64,000 nt of DNA, from contig NZ_JASNNW010000009.1 of NCBI RefSeq assembly GCF_030165005.1, positions 1-64,000 of the forward strand, read 5' to 3'. The translations under genes were made by a program, and so were the position numbers. This DNA is from Blastococcus capsensis (lineage in GTDB: Bacteria > Actinomycetota > Actinomycetes > Mycobacteriales > Geodermatophilaceae). Positions 56,270 to 64,000 of the stretch are shown here, in pieces. The notes beneath the pieces were generated by a model. It did no database searches. It was not told where the DNA came from and saw only the letters and a list, made by a program, of their open reading frames with translations. Position 1 is the stretch's first letter; every line of letters starts with the position of its first letter.

Positions 56270-57724
56270 GTGACCGACACCACCTGGCTGGACGCCACCG
56301 CCCAGGCCGACCTCGTCCGGAGCGGGGAGGCCACCCCCGCGGATCTGGTCGACGCCGCCATCGAGCGCATCGAGCGGGTGAACCCCCGGTTGGACGCAGT
56401 GATCCGTGACCGCTTCGACGCCGCCCGCGCGGAGGCCCGCGGCGACCTCCCGGACGGGCCCTTCCGCGGCGTGCCCCTGCTGCTCAAGGATCTGGGCTGC
56501 CACGTCGCCGGCGAGGAGACCAACTACGGCACCTCCTTCCTGCGGGACGCCGGGTTCCGGTGGCCGGGTGACAGCTACCTCGCCCAGCGGTTCCGGGCGG
56601 CGGGATTCGTCGTCCTCGGCCGCACCAACGTGCCGGAGTTCGGTACGACGATCACCACGGAGCCGGCCGCGAACCCACCGGCCCGCAACCCGTACGACAC
56701 CAGCCGCTCCACCGGGGGATCCAGCGGTGGCTCGGCCGCCGCGGTCGCCGCCGGCCTGGTGCCCGTCGCGCACGCCAGCGACGGCGGCGGATCGATCCGC
56801 ATCCCCGCCAGCGAGTGCGGGCTGGTCGGGCTCAAACCGACGCGGGCCCGGATCAGCCAGGGCCCGGACGTCGGGGAGAGCTGGGCCGGCGCCACGACCG
56901 ACGGCGTCGTCACCCGCTCGGTGCGCGACACCGCCGCCGTCCTCGACCTGATCAGCGGGCGGATGCCCGGTGACCCCTACGTCGCCCCGCCGCTGCCCCG
57001 GGCGCTGGCCGAGGAGGTGGGGGCACCGGTGGGCCGGCTGCGCGTGGGCCTGCTGGACGCCGACCCGGGGGAGCAGTACCTGGACGACCCCGCCTGCCGG
57101 GCCGCGGTGGAGCGGGCCGGGCGGCTGCTGTCGGAGCTGGGCTGCGACGTCGAGGCGGGGACGCCGGGCGCGATGTTCGACCCGCAGTTCCCGCGGTTCT
57201 TCACCACCACCATCTCGGCCGACATCGCCCTCACCCTCTCCGCGCTCGAGCGCGGGGCATTGGGCCGAGCGGTCGAGGACGAGGAGCTCGAGCCCCGCAA
57301 CGTCATGTACCGCGCCGTCGGCCGGAAGCTGTCCGCGGAGAACTACGTCGGGGCGCGGACGTGGCTCGGCGCCTGGACGCGCCGGATGGCGGGCTGGTGG
57401 GCGCCGCGGGAGCTGGGCGGGCAGGGGTTCGACCTGCTGGTGACGCCCACGATCACCGCCCCGCCACCCGAGTTGGGCTGGTTCACCGCCGCGGGGACCG
57501 GGGAGGAGGGGCGGCGGATCAACAGCCTCATGCCCTACACAGCCCAGTTCAACGTCACCGGCCAGCCGGCGATCAGCCTGCCGCTGCACTGGACCGACGA
57601 GGGCCTGCCCGTCGGCGTCCAGCTCGTCGCGGCCTTCGGTCGGGAGGACGTGCTCGTCCGCGTGGCCGCCGCGCTCGAGCAGGCGGCGCCGTGGGCGGAC
57701 CGCCGTCCGCCGCTGTCGGCCTGA
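56270..57724 (+). CDS. Amidase signature family protein (second copy)
   Basis: 484 residues: [15 protein letters not shown] (catalytic Lys), [14 protein letters not shown] and [14 protein letters not shown] (Ser pair), [10 protein letters not shown], and [14 protein letters not shown]. It is a paralogue of the amidase at 15849-17282 and shares the C-terminal [15 protein letters not shown] region. The substrate is unknown. The GTG at 56270 gives [15 protein letters not shown]. It is divergent from the tRNA-Gly gene and lies outside the island. The gap 57725-57885 shows no gene. Confidence 0.88.
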   Translation: MTDTTWLDATAQADLVRSGEATPADLVDAAIERIERVNPRLDAVIRDRFDAARAEARGDLPDGPFRGVPLLLKDLGCHVAGEETNYGTSFLRDAGFRWPGDSYLAQRFRAAGFVVLGRTNVPEFGTTITTEPAANPPARNPYDTSRSTGGSSGGSAAAVAAGLVPVAHASDGGGSIRIPASECGLVGLKPTRARISQGPDVGESWAGATTDGVVTRSVRDTAAVLDLISGRMPGDPYVAPPLPRALAEEVGAPVGRLRVGLLDADPGEQYLDDPACRAAVERAGRLLSELGCDVEAGTPGAMFDPQFPRFFTTTISADIALTLSALERGALGRAVEDEELEPRNVMYRAVGRKLSAENYVGARTWLGAWTRRMAGWWAPRELGGQGFDLLVTPTITAPPPELGWFTAAGTGEEGRRINSLMPYTAQFNVTGQPAISLPLHWTDEGLPVGVQLVAAFGREDVLVRVAAALEQAAPWADRRPPLSA

Positions 57725-57885
57725 ACCGCACCCGGGGCTTCCGTCGGAGAGCTGACGCCACCCCTGGAAGCCCGGCGGTCTCGTGTCCCGCTCTGACGCC
57801 CGCCCGGCCGTGTGCGGCCGCGCCGAGTTCATCCGTCGGCTCGTGAGCCAGGGCCGGCCGGTCGCCCACGTCGGGAATCGACTGA

Positions 57886-58899
57886 CTATCTCCCGGGCGA
57901 CCGGCCGCGAGAGGCCGGCCCGCCCGAACCACGCTGAAGGAGCGGTGCCGCGCGCTGGGACCACCACCAGAGCGCCGCCTTGAGCCGGTTCGCCAGCCGC
58001 AGGGCGCTCTCCGGCGTCAGCAGCCCCAGTGCCATCAGGACGGCGGTGTACCCGCGGTGCTGCCGCCACTGGAGGCGGAGGCTGCGCACCGCGTACCGCA
58101 GCCCGGCCCGCCGGTGACCGAGGGCCGCCTCGGCCAGCGCCAGGCGGCCGTTGATCCGCGCCATCCCCTCGCGCGACGTGGCCAGGTCCACGTGTCGCTC
58201 GAGCAGGTACCGGCTGGCGTCGGCGATCAGCTGCCACTGCTCGGCGAAGTACGAGTGCCGGTCGATGTGGACCTTCACCAGGGGCGCCTCGGTCACCAGG
58301 ACGGGAGCGTGCCGGGTGGCCCGGAGCAGCCATTCGTGGTCCTCGGCGTACCCGCCGGGGATGGCCTCGTCGATCAAGCCGACGACGTCCAGCAGCGCCG
58401 TCCGGCGGATGAGCAGCGTGGAGGAGTGCACCTCCATGACCCGCGACCTCAGGAACATCTCGTGCGGCACCTCGCGCAGCCCCAGCGTTCGTTCCCGGGG
58501 CTGCCCCTGCATCACGGTGATGATCCCGGTCGAGGCGACCAAGTGGGCCGGCGAGCCCACCAGGTCCGCCACCTGGAACCGGAGCTTCGACGGCAGCCAC
58601 TCGTCGTCGTCGTCGCAGAAGGCGATCAGCTCGCCACGGCTGCCGAGGATCCCGGAGTTGCGGGCGCCCGGGAGCCCCGGCGTGCGTCCGTTGCGGATGG
58701 CCCGGAGCGAGCGGCCGGCGGGTACGACGAGATCCGGGGGGAGCGCCGGGTCCGACTGGTCGAAGACCACCACGCACTCCATCGGGCCCCCGTAGTCCTG
58801 CGCGAGGATGGTGGTCAGCGCGCGGGCCAGCATCTGCGGCCGGTCACGTGTGGGGACGACGACGGTGACCATCGGCAGGCCGGTGCGCGGGATGGTCAT
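57886..58899 (-). CDS. Glycosyltransferase family 2
   Basis: 337 residues with a GT-A fold: VTVVVPTRDRPQMLARALTTILAQDY, LPGARNSGILGSRGELIAFCDDDDEWLPSKL with the DxD metal site, and GGYAEDHEWLLRATRH as the acceptor/catalytic region. A basic, hydrophobic C-terminus may associate with membrane. The start is the ATG at 58899 (MTIPRTGLPMVTVVVPT). It is divergent from the epimerase gene by 77 bases and belongs to the same surface-glycan locus. Confidence 0.88.
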   Translation of the reverse strand: MTIPRTGLPMVTVVVPTRDRPQMLARALTTILAQDYGGPMECVVVFDQSDPALPPDLVVPAGRSLRAIRNGRTPGLPGARNSGILGSRGELIAFCDDDDEWLPSKLRFQVADLVGSPAHLVASTGIITVMQGQPRERTLGLREVPHEMFLRSRVMEVHSSTLLIRRTALLDVVGLIDEAIPGGYAEDHEWLLRATRHAPVLVTEAPLVKVHIDRHSYFAEQWQLIADASRYLLERHVDLATSREGMARINGRLALAEAALGHRRAGLRYAVRSLRLQWRQHRGYTAVLMALGLLTPESALRLANRLKAALWWWSQRAAPLLQRGSGGPASRGRSPGR

Positions 58900-58976
58900 C
58901 GGAACATTGTCGGCGCACCCGGTGACCGGAGCCCGGCCCGCCCCCTGCACCAACCCCGTACGTGTTAGCTAGAGGG

Positions 58977-59948
58977 ATGACCACGGGTGGGCGAGCCGTC
59001 GTGACGGGCGGGGCCGGCTTCCTGGGCAGCCATCTCTGCGCGCGCCTGCTGGCGGACGGCTACGAGGTCGTCTGCCTGGACAACTTCGTCACCGGCGGGG
59101 CGCACAACGTGGCGCACCTGCTGCCCTCGGAGCGGTTCCGGCTGGTCCGGGCCGATGTGACCGACTACGTGCACGTCGCCGGGCCCGTCGACGCGGTGCT
59201 GCACTTCGCCTCGCCGGCGTCCCCGGTGGACTACTTGCGGCTGCCGATCGAGACCCTCAAGGTGGGCAGCACCGGAACGCTGCACGCGCTGGGGCTGGCC
59301 CGGGAGAAGGGCGCCCGGTTCCTGCTGGCCTCGACGAGCGAGTCCTACGGGGATCCGCAGATCCACCCCCAGCCGGAGACCTACTGGGGGCACGTCAACC
59401 CGGTGGGCCCGCGCGGGGTCTACGACGAGGCCAAGCGGTTCGCCGAGGCGCTCACCATGGCCTACCGGCGCACGCACGGGGTCGACACGGCCATTGCCCG
59501 CATCTTCAACACCTTCGGCCCCGGCATGCGCCCGGACGACGGCCGGGCCATCCCCACCTTCATCTGGCAGGCGCTGACCGGCGCGCCGCTCACGGTCGCC
59601 GGGGACGGCAGCCAGACCCGGTCGGTCTGCTACGTGGACGACCTCGTCGAGGGGCTGGTCCGCCTGCTCCGGTCGGACCTCGCCGGGCCGGTGAACATCG
59701 GCAACCCGCACGAGCTGTCGGTGCGGGCGCTCGCCGAGCAGATCCGGGAGCTCTGCGGCGCCGACGTCGACATCACCTACGTCCCCCGGCCCGAGGACGA
59801 TCCCACCGTGCGCCAGCCGGACATCACGCTCGCGCGCACGGCCCTGGGATGGCAGCCCGAGGTGCCGCTGCGCGAGGGCCTGCTCAGGACCATCGACTGG
59901 TTCCGGGGACGACTGCCGGCCCGGACGACGGACGTCAGCGGGTGCTGA
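58977..59948 (+). CDS. NAD-dependent sugar epimerase/UDP-glucuronate decarboxylase-like
   Basis: 323 residues of the extended SDR family: [15 protein letters not shown] cofactor motif, [47 protein letters not shown], and [13 protein letters not shown] with the catalytic YxxxK. ASPASPxxY and YDExKR are characteristic of UDP-xylose synthase-type enzymes, so UDP-glucuronate to UDP-xylose is the best guess. The ATG at 58977 has AGAGGG upstream; a GTG at 58962 is an alternative. Its stop overlaps the deacetylase start by 7 bases. Confidence 0.88.
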   Translation: MTTGGRAVVTGGAGFLGSHLCARLLADGYEVVCLDNFVTGGAHNVAHLLPSERFRLVRADVTDYVHVAGPVDAVLHFASPASPVDYLRLPIETLKVGSTGTLHALGLAREKGARFLLASTSESYGDPQIHPQPETYWGHVNPVGPRGVYDEAKRFAEALTMAYRRTHGVDTAIARIFNTFGPGMRPDDGRAIPTFIWQALTGAPLTVAGDGSQTRSVCYVDDLVEGLVRLLRSDLAGPVNIGNPHELSVRALAEQIRELCGADVDITYVPRPEDDPTVRQPDITLARTALGWQPEVPLREGLLRTIDWFRGRLPARTTDVSGC

Positions 59949-60628
59949 CCCCGGCGAGGCTGTCGGCCGCGGTGACCACCCGGGGGACACGGGCCCTCTG
60001 GCGGGTCAAGGACGCGGTGGCGCAGGTCCACCGGCGGGCCCCGGAGGGCAGCGTGGCCCTGACGTTCGACGACGGCCCGCAGCCAGGCTCGACCGACCGG
60101 GTCCTGGACGTGCTGGCCGAGCTCGACGTCCGGGCGACGTTCTTCTGCGTCGGGGCCAACGCGCGCGAGCATCCCGAGCTCGTGCGGCGGATCAGGGCGG
60201 AGGGCCACGCCGTCGGCTCGCACAGCCTGACCCACCCGCACCCCCGGGAGACCTCGCTCGGTGACCTCCGGCGGGAGTACGTCCACGGCAGGCGCGCCGT
60301 GGCGGGGGTGCTGGGAGCCGACATCCGGCTGTTCCGCCCGCCGCACGGCCACCTCGGACCGGCCGGCTCGGTGCTGGTCCGGCGCCTGGCGGTGAGCACC
60401 TGGTTGTGGACCGTCGACCCGCAGGACTGGCGGCCGGGAGCGACGGTGGACGGCATCGTCTCCGTGGCCGCACGCGCCTCCTCGGGTGACGTCGTGCTGT
60501 TCCACGACTGGGTCGAGCAGCCCGAGGCCCCCGAGGCGCTCGACCGCTCGGCCACCGTCGCGGCGCTGCCCGCGGTCGTCCGAGCCGTCCGGGAGCGGGG
60601 CCTGCGGCTGGAGAGGCTGCCCACGTGA
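59942..60628 (+). CDS. Polysaccharide deacetylase family protein (CE4/NodB)
   Basis: 228 residues: [21 protein letters not shown] (catalytic Asp and metal-binding Asp), [34 protein letters not shown] (HSxTH metal site), FRPPHGH and [12 protein letters not shown]. It removes N-acetyl groups from a glycan; the lack of a clear signal peptide suggests action on a cytosolic lipid-linked intermediate, though a short basic N-terminus could anchor it. GTG start inside the epimerase gene; GTGA overlap with the next gene. Confidence 0.9.
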   Translation: MLTPARLSAAVTTRGTRALWRVKDAVAQVHRRAPEGSVALTFDDGPQPGSTDRVLDVLAELDVRATFFCVGANAREHPELVRRIRAEGHAVGSHSLTHPHPRETSLGDLRREYVHGRRAVAGVLGADIRLFRPPHGHLGPAGSVLVRRLAVSTWLWTVDPQDWRPGATVDGIVSVAARASSGDVVLFHDWVEQPEAPEALDRSATVAALPAVVRAVRERGLRLERLPT

Positions 60629-61575
60629 CGCCGGTCGTGTCGGTGGTGACCATCTTCCTCGACGCCGAGCGCTTCCTCGACGAGGCCGTCGAGAGCGTGT
60701 TCGCGCAGACCTATCCGCACTGGGAACTGCTGCTGGTGGACGACGGTTCCTCGGACGGGAGCACCGCCATCGCCCGAAAGTGGGCCCGGCGGCATGCCGA
60801 TCGGGTGCGGTACCTCGCCCACCCGGGGGGCGCCAACCGCGGCATGAGCGCCGCCCGCAACCTCGGCGTCGCCCACGCGCGCGGCGACCTGGTGGCCTTC
60901 CTCGACGCCGACGACGTGTGGCTGCCGGGCAAGCTGGCCGCCCAGGTGCAGCTGGCCGGCGACCACCCGGAGGCCGGGATGATCTGCGGACCGACGCTCT
61001 ACTGGCACAGCTGGCGGGCAGCCGCGGGCCGGGCCGACGAGCTCCGGGAGCTCGGCGTGCCGACCGACACCCTCATCGACCCGCCGCGGCTGCTTCCCGG
61101 GCTGCTGCGCGAGGAGGTCAACGCCCCGGCGACCTGCACCGCCCTGCTGCGCCGGGAGACGGTGGAGCGGGTCGGCGGGTTCGAGGAGTCCTTCCGCGGC
61201 ATGTTCGAGGACCGCGCCTTCTTCGCCAAGGTCTACCGGACCGTCCCGGTGTACGTCGCCGGCGCCTGCCACGACCGGTACCGGCAGCACGCGGACTCGG
61301 CCTCGGCGCGGGCGGTGCGGGCCGGGACGTTCTCGCCGGTGGAGCTGAGCCCGGCGCACCGCGTCTTCCTGGAGTGGTTCGACGGGTACCTGCGGCGCGC
61401 CGGTGAGCGCCGGCCCGAGGTGACGGCGGCGATGGCGGCGGCGCTGTGGCCCTATCGCCACCCGCTGCGCGCCCGGGCCCGCCGGTGGGTGCACCGGGGC
61501 CGGTCGCGAGCCGGACGGTGGCGCCGACGGCTGACCGCGGGACGCGGCCGCGCCGGGACCGGGGCCCGGAGGTGA
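60625..61575 (+). CDS. Glycosyltransferase family 2
   Basis: 316 residues: VVSVVTIFLDAERFLDEAVESVFAQTY, WELLLVDDGSSDGST, MSAARNLGVAHARGDLVAFLDADDVWLPGKL with DxDD, and FEESFRGMFEDRAFFAKVY. It is a close relative of the partial gene at 63565, sharing WELLLVDDGSSD and the WHSW segment, which suggests duplication within the cluster. The C-terminus is Arg-rich. GTGA overlaps on both sides couple it to its neighbours. Confidence 0.9.
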   Translation: MTPVVSVVTIFLDAERFLDEAVESVFAQTYPHWELLLVDDGSSDGSTAIARKWARRHADRVRYLAHPGGANRGMSAARNLGVAHARGDLVAFLDADDVWLPGKLAAQVQLAGDHPEAGMICGPTLYWHSWRAAAGRADELRELGVPTDTLIDPPRLLPGLLREEVNAPATCTALLRRETVERVGGFEESFRGMFEDRAFFAKVYRTVPVYVAGACHDRYRQHADSASARAVRAGTFSPVELSPAHRVFLEWFDGYLRRAGERRPEVTAAMAAALWPYRHPLRARARRWVHRGRSRAGRWRRRLTAGRGRAGTGARR

Positions 61576-62783
61576 GCGCCCGGCGGCGTCGTCCGCGCAC
61601 CCCGCCGGCCCCCCGGCCGGTCGTGCACCGGGACCTGGACGCGGGGTCGGACCACGTCCTCCCGGCCGGGACCGGTGCTACCGCCGGCGGGGTCATGCTC
61701 GTCCTCTGGTCCGGCGGCGTCCCGGTGGGGCAGTCGGTCGTCCCGGCCGCGGACCTGCGGTCGCTGCCGGCCGACCCCGCGCTCCTCGCCGCCCGGTGCG
61801 GCGTGGCCCCGCTGCCCCGGCCCGGCCCGGCGGGGGGCACGGGCCGGGCGGACGACGTCACGGTCGTGATCTGCACGCGCGACCGGACCGACGAGCTCGC
61901 GGGCTGCCTGGCCGCCCTCGGCCGCTCCACCGCGCCCCCGCACGAGGTGGTCGTGGTCGACAACGCGCCGTCCTCGGAGGCCACCCGCCTGCTGGTCGAG
62001 CAGTTCCCCGGCGTGCGCTACGTCCGCGAGCCCCGGCCGGGTCTGGACGTCGCACGCAACGCGGGGCTGCGCGCCGCGACGACGGAGTTCGTCGCCTACA
62101 CCGACGACGACGCGCGGCCGCACGCGGACTGGACCTGGCGGATCCGCCGGGCGTTCGACGACGATGCCCCGGTCCTCGGCGTCACCGGCCTGGTGCTGCC
62201 CGCCGAGCTCGAGACCGAGGCGCAGGTCCTCTTCGAGGACGAGGCCGGGTTCGGACGGGGGTACGCGCGGCGGGACTTCGACGCCGGCTTCCTCCGCCGC
62301 CACCGGCGGTGGGGCGCGCCGGTCTGGGAGATCGGCGCCGGGGCGAACATGGCCTTCCGCCGGGCCGCCGTCGAGGCGGTCGGAGGCTTCGACGAGCGGC
62401 TCGACGTCGGGGCCGCGGGCTGCAGCGGGGACTCCGAGATGTGGTACCGGCTCCTGAGGGCCGGGGGGCGCTGCCGCTACGAGCCCACCGCGGTCGTGCA
62501 CCACCACCACCGGCGCGACCTCGAGGGGCTCCGCCGGCAGATGTACTTCTACATGCGGGGGCACGTCTGCGCGCTCCTGGTGCAGTTCGAGCGGCACCGG
62601 GACGGGGGCAACCTCCGCCGCCTGCTGCTCAGCCTGCCCCGGTACTACGGCCGGCGGGTGCCGCGGTTCCTCGAACGCCGGCTGCTGCGCCGTCCCCGGC
62701 CGGCCGACGCGCTGCTCGGCCCCCAGCTGCGGGGCGCGGTGGCCGGAGTGCTCTTCTACCTGCGGGCGGACCGACGCCCATGA
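61572..62783 (+). CDS. Glycosyltransferase family 2 with N-terminal extension
   Basis: 403 residues. About 95 Pro/Arg- and Val-rich residues precede the GT-A domain: VTVVICTRDRTDELAGCLAAL, HEVVVVDNAPSSEAT, LDVARNAGLRAATTEFVAYTDDDARPHADW, WEIGAGANMAFRRAAVEAVGGFDERL and GDSEMWYRLLRAGG. The HHHHRRDLEGLRRQMYFYMRGH tail is typical of GT2 enzymes that act on surface polysaccharides. GTG start overlaps the previous stop (GTGA) and its stop overlaps the next ATG. Confidence 0.88.
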   Translation: MSARRRRPRTPPAPRPVVHRDLDAGSDHVLPAGTGATAGGVMLVLWSGGVPVGQSVVPAADLRSLPADPALLAARCGVAPLPRPGPAGGTGRADDVTVVICTRDRTDELAGCLAALGRSTAPPHEVVVVDNAPSSEATRLLVEQFPGVRYVREPRPGLDVARNAGLRAATTEFVAYTDDDARPHADWTWRIRRAFDDDAPVLGVTGLVLPAELETEAQVLFEDEAGFGRGYARRDFDAGFLRRHRRWGAPVWEIGAGANMAFRRAAVEAVGGFDERLDVGAAGCSGDSEMWYRLLRAGGRCRYEPTAVVHHHHRRDLEGLRRQMYFYMRGHVCALLVQFERHRDGGNLRRLLLSLPRYYGRRVPRFLERRLLRRPRPADALLGPQLRGAVAGVLFYLRADRRP

Positions 62784-63568
62784 CGGGAGCTGCCATGTCC
62801 GACGCCCGCCGGTGGCCGCGCCGGGTCGCTCGCCTCCTCCCCGCGCCGCTGCAGCGCCGGCTGCGCGCCGCCGTGCTCGGCCGGCACCACCGGCCGCCCG
62901 TGGGGCAGGTCGACTTCGGCGACCTGCGCCGGACCGCCCCGCTGAGCCGGCACTTCGGCTACGACCGCGGGCTGCCCGTGGACCGTCACTACATCGAGCA
63001 GTGGCTGGCCAAGCGGGGCACGGATATCCGCGGCCGGGTGCTGGAGGTGGGGGACGACAGCTACACCCGCCGGTTCGGCGGGGAGGCGGTCACCGCCGCC
63101 GACGTGCTGCACCTGCACGGCGGCAACCCGCTGGCCACCTACGTCGCCGACCTCGCCTCGGGGGACGGCCTGCCGGACGCGCACTTCGACTGCCTGCTGC
63201 TGACCCAGACGCTGCACCTGGTGTACGACGTCCCCGCCGCGCTGCGCACCGCCTACCGGGTGCTGCGTCCCGGCGGCGTCCTGCTGGCCACCTTCCCGGG
63301 GATCAGCCAGCGCAGCGACGACGAGTGGGCCGCCTTCTGGTGCTGGTCGTTCACCAGCCTGTCGGCCACCCGGCTGTTCCACGAGAGCTTCCCCCCGGCC
63401 GGGGTGACGGTGGAGAGCCACGGCAACGTGCTCGCCGCCGTCTCGTTCCTGGAGGGCATCGCCGCCGAGGAGCTCAGCGCCGAGGAGCTCGCGATCAAGG
63501 ACCCGGCCTACGAGGTGCTGATCACGGTCCGCGCGGTGAAGCCGGGAGAGGAGGCGCGGCAGCCGTGA
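62780..63568 (+). CDS. Class I SAM-dependent methyltransferase
   Basis: 262 residues. The Rossmann methyltransferase core is degenerate: GRVLEVGDDSYTRRFGG in motif I (GD instead of GxG), FDCLLLTQTLHLVYDVPAALRTAYRVLRPGGVLLATFPG in motifs II-IV. Such proteins cluster with glycosyltransferases and may methylate a sugar. Motif I has a weak glycine pattern, so SAM binding should be tested. ATG overlaps the previous stop; the next gene starts in its own stop (GTGA). Alternative start: ATG of MSDARRW, 15 bases downstream. Confidence 0.8.
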   Translation: MTGAAMSDARRWPRRVARLLPAPLQRRLRAAVLGRHHRPPVGQVDFGDLRRTAPLSRHFGYDRGLPVDRHYIEQWLAKRGTDIRGRVLEVGDDSYTRRFGGEAVTAADVLHLHGGNPLATYVADLASGDGLPDAHFDCLLLTQTLHLVYDVPAALRTAYRVLRPGGVLLATFPGISQRSDDEWAAFWCWSFTSLSATRLFHESFPPAGVTVESHGNVLAAVSFLEGIAAEELSAEELAIKDPAYEVLITVRAVKPGEEARQP

Positions 63569-64000
63569 CCCCTCCGGTGTCGGTCGTCGTGGTCTTCAAG
63601 GACGAGGAGCGCTTCCTCCCCGAAGCGGTGGACAGCGTCTTCGGCCAGCGGTTCGACGGGTGGGAGCTGCTGCTCGTCGACGACGGCTCCAGCGACGCGA
63701 GCGCCGAGATCGCCCGGGAGCAGGTCGGCCGGCGACCCGGTGCGGTGCGCTACCTGCAGCACCCGGACGGCGCCAACCTCGGCATCAGCGCCTCGCGGAA
63801 GCTCGGGATGGACGCCGCCCACGGCTCCTTCGTGGCCTTCCTCGACGGCGACGACGTGTGGCTGCCCGACAAGCTCGGCGACCAGGCGGCGCTGATGCGC
63901 GCGCACCCGGAGGTGGGGCTGGTCTACGGGCCGGTGCAGCTGTGGCACAGCTGGTCGGCGGCGTCCGCCGTCCACGACCACTTCGTCGACCTCGGGGTGC
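63565..64000 (+). CDS. Glycosyltransferase family 2, 5' part (runs off window)
   Basis: About 145 residues are visible from a GTG at 63565: VSVVVVFKDEERFLPEAVDSVFGQRF, WELLLVDDGSSDASAEIA, ISASRKLGMDAAHGSFVAFLDGDDVWLPDKL. It is paralogous to the gene at 60625 (same WELLLVDDGSSD, FLD-DDVWLP-KL and WHSW blocks). The reading frame remains open at the window edge, so the catalytic C-terminal half is not seen. Confidence 0.88.
   Translation, partial: MTPPVSVVVVFKDEERFLPEAVDSVFGQRFDGWELLLVDDGSSDASAEIAREQVGRRPGAVRYLQHPDGANLGISASRKLGMDAAHGSFVAFLDGDDVWLPDKLGDQAALMRAHPEVGLVYGPVQLWHSWSAASAVHDHFVDLGV

Overview
The window is a very GC-rich (roughly 70-75%) actinobacterial chromosome segment with many GTG starts, 4-base GTGA/ATGA stop-start overlaps and an actinobacterial gene set: mycothiol-linked oxidoreductase, ergothioneine genes, Mycobacterium-type RpiB, GlbO and Eis. 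A high-GC family such as Geodermatophilaceae fits, but the family assignment is inference from style and gene content.

1-25 kb is core chromosome. ettA, a thioesterase, alpha-glucosidase, glbO, an HNH protein, a DUF5130 protein, pepN, the Rv2466c-type oxidoreductase and rpiB occur together as in the Mycobacterium tuberculosis Rv2465c-Rv2477c neighbourhood. Between them lie a biotin ECF transporter (bioY-bioM-bioN) coupled to a MOSC protein, an MscS channel with an MFS pump, a prolyl oligopeptidase, a secreted protein with its own sortase, a decayed kynureninase fragment and an amidase. A family of gene-end hairpins recurs here.

25-41 kb is accessory and metabolic: an acetyltransferase, a lipoprotein, an ECF sigma factor with a SnoaL-like tail, an extracytoplasmic thiol-redox cassette (CcdA, TlpA-like, thioredoxin-like, DUF3179) divergent from a Crp-family regulator, an ene-reductase divergent from a TetR regulator over two matching palindromes, gene debris, egtB-egtD and a double-DUF427 protein.

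41.2-46.2 kb is the most novel metabolic locus. A TPP riboswitch precedes four overlapping genes: an SSS-type symporter, a LuxE-like acyl-protein synthetase, a LuxC-like acyl reductase and a short-chain reductase. LuxAB are absent. Together the enzymes could reduce a carboxylic acid to an alcohol under thiamine control, for example to salvage an oxidised thiamine or thiazole acid (inference).

46.2-50.4 kb holds a CoA-disulfide-reductase-like flavoprotein and a membrane GAF/SpoIIE phosphatase. 50.56-56.16 kb is an integrated island bounded by a perfect 45-bp repeat of the 3' end of tRNA-Gly(TCC). It has no visible integrase, carries IS debris, three different PD-(D/E)XK-type proteins and a RecB-like nuclease remnant, and is a candidate genome-defence locus.

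56.2-64 kb holds a second amidase and a surface-glycan cluster: one glycosyltransferase divergent from a translationally coupled series (sugar epimerase/decarboxylase, polysaccharide deacetylase, two glycosyltransferases, methyltransferase, and a glycosyltransferase cut by the window edge).
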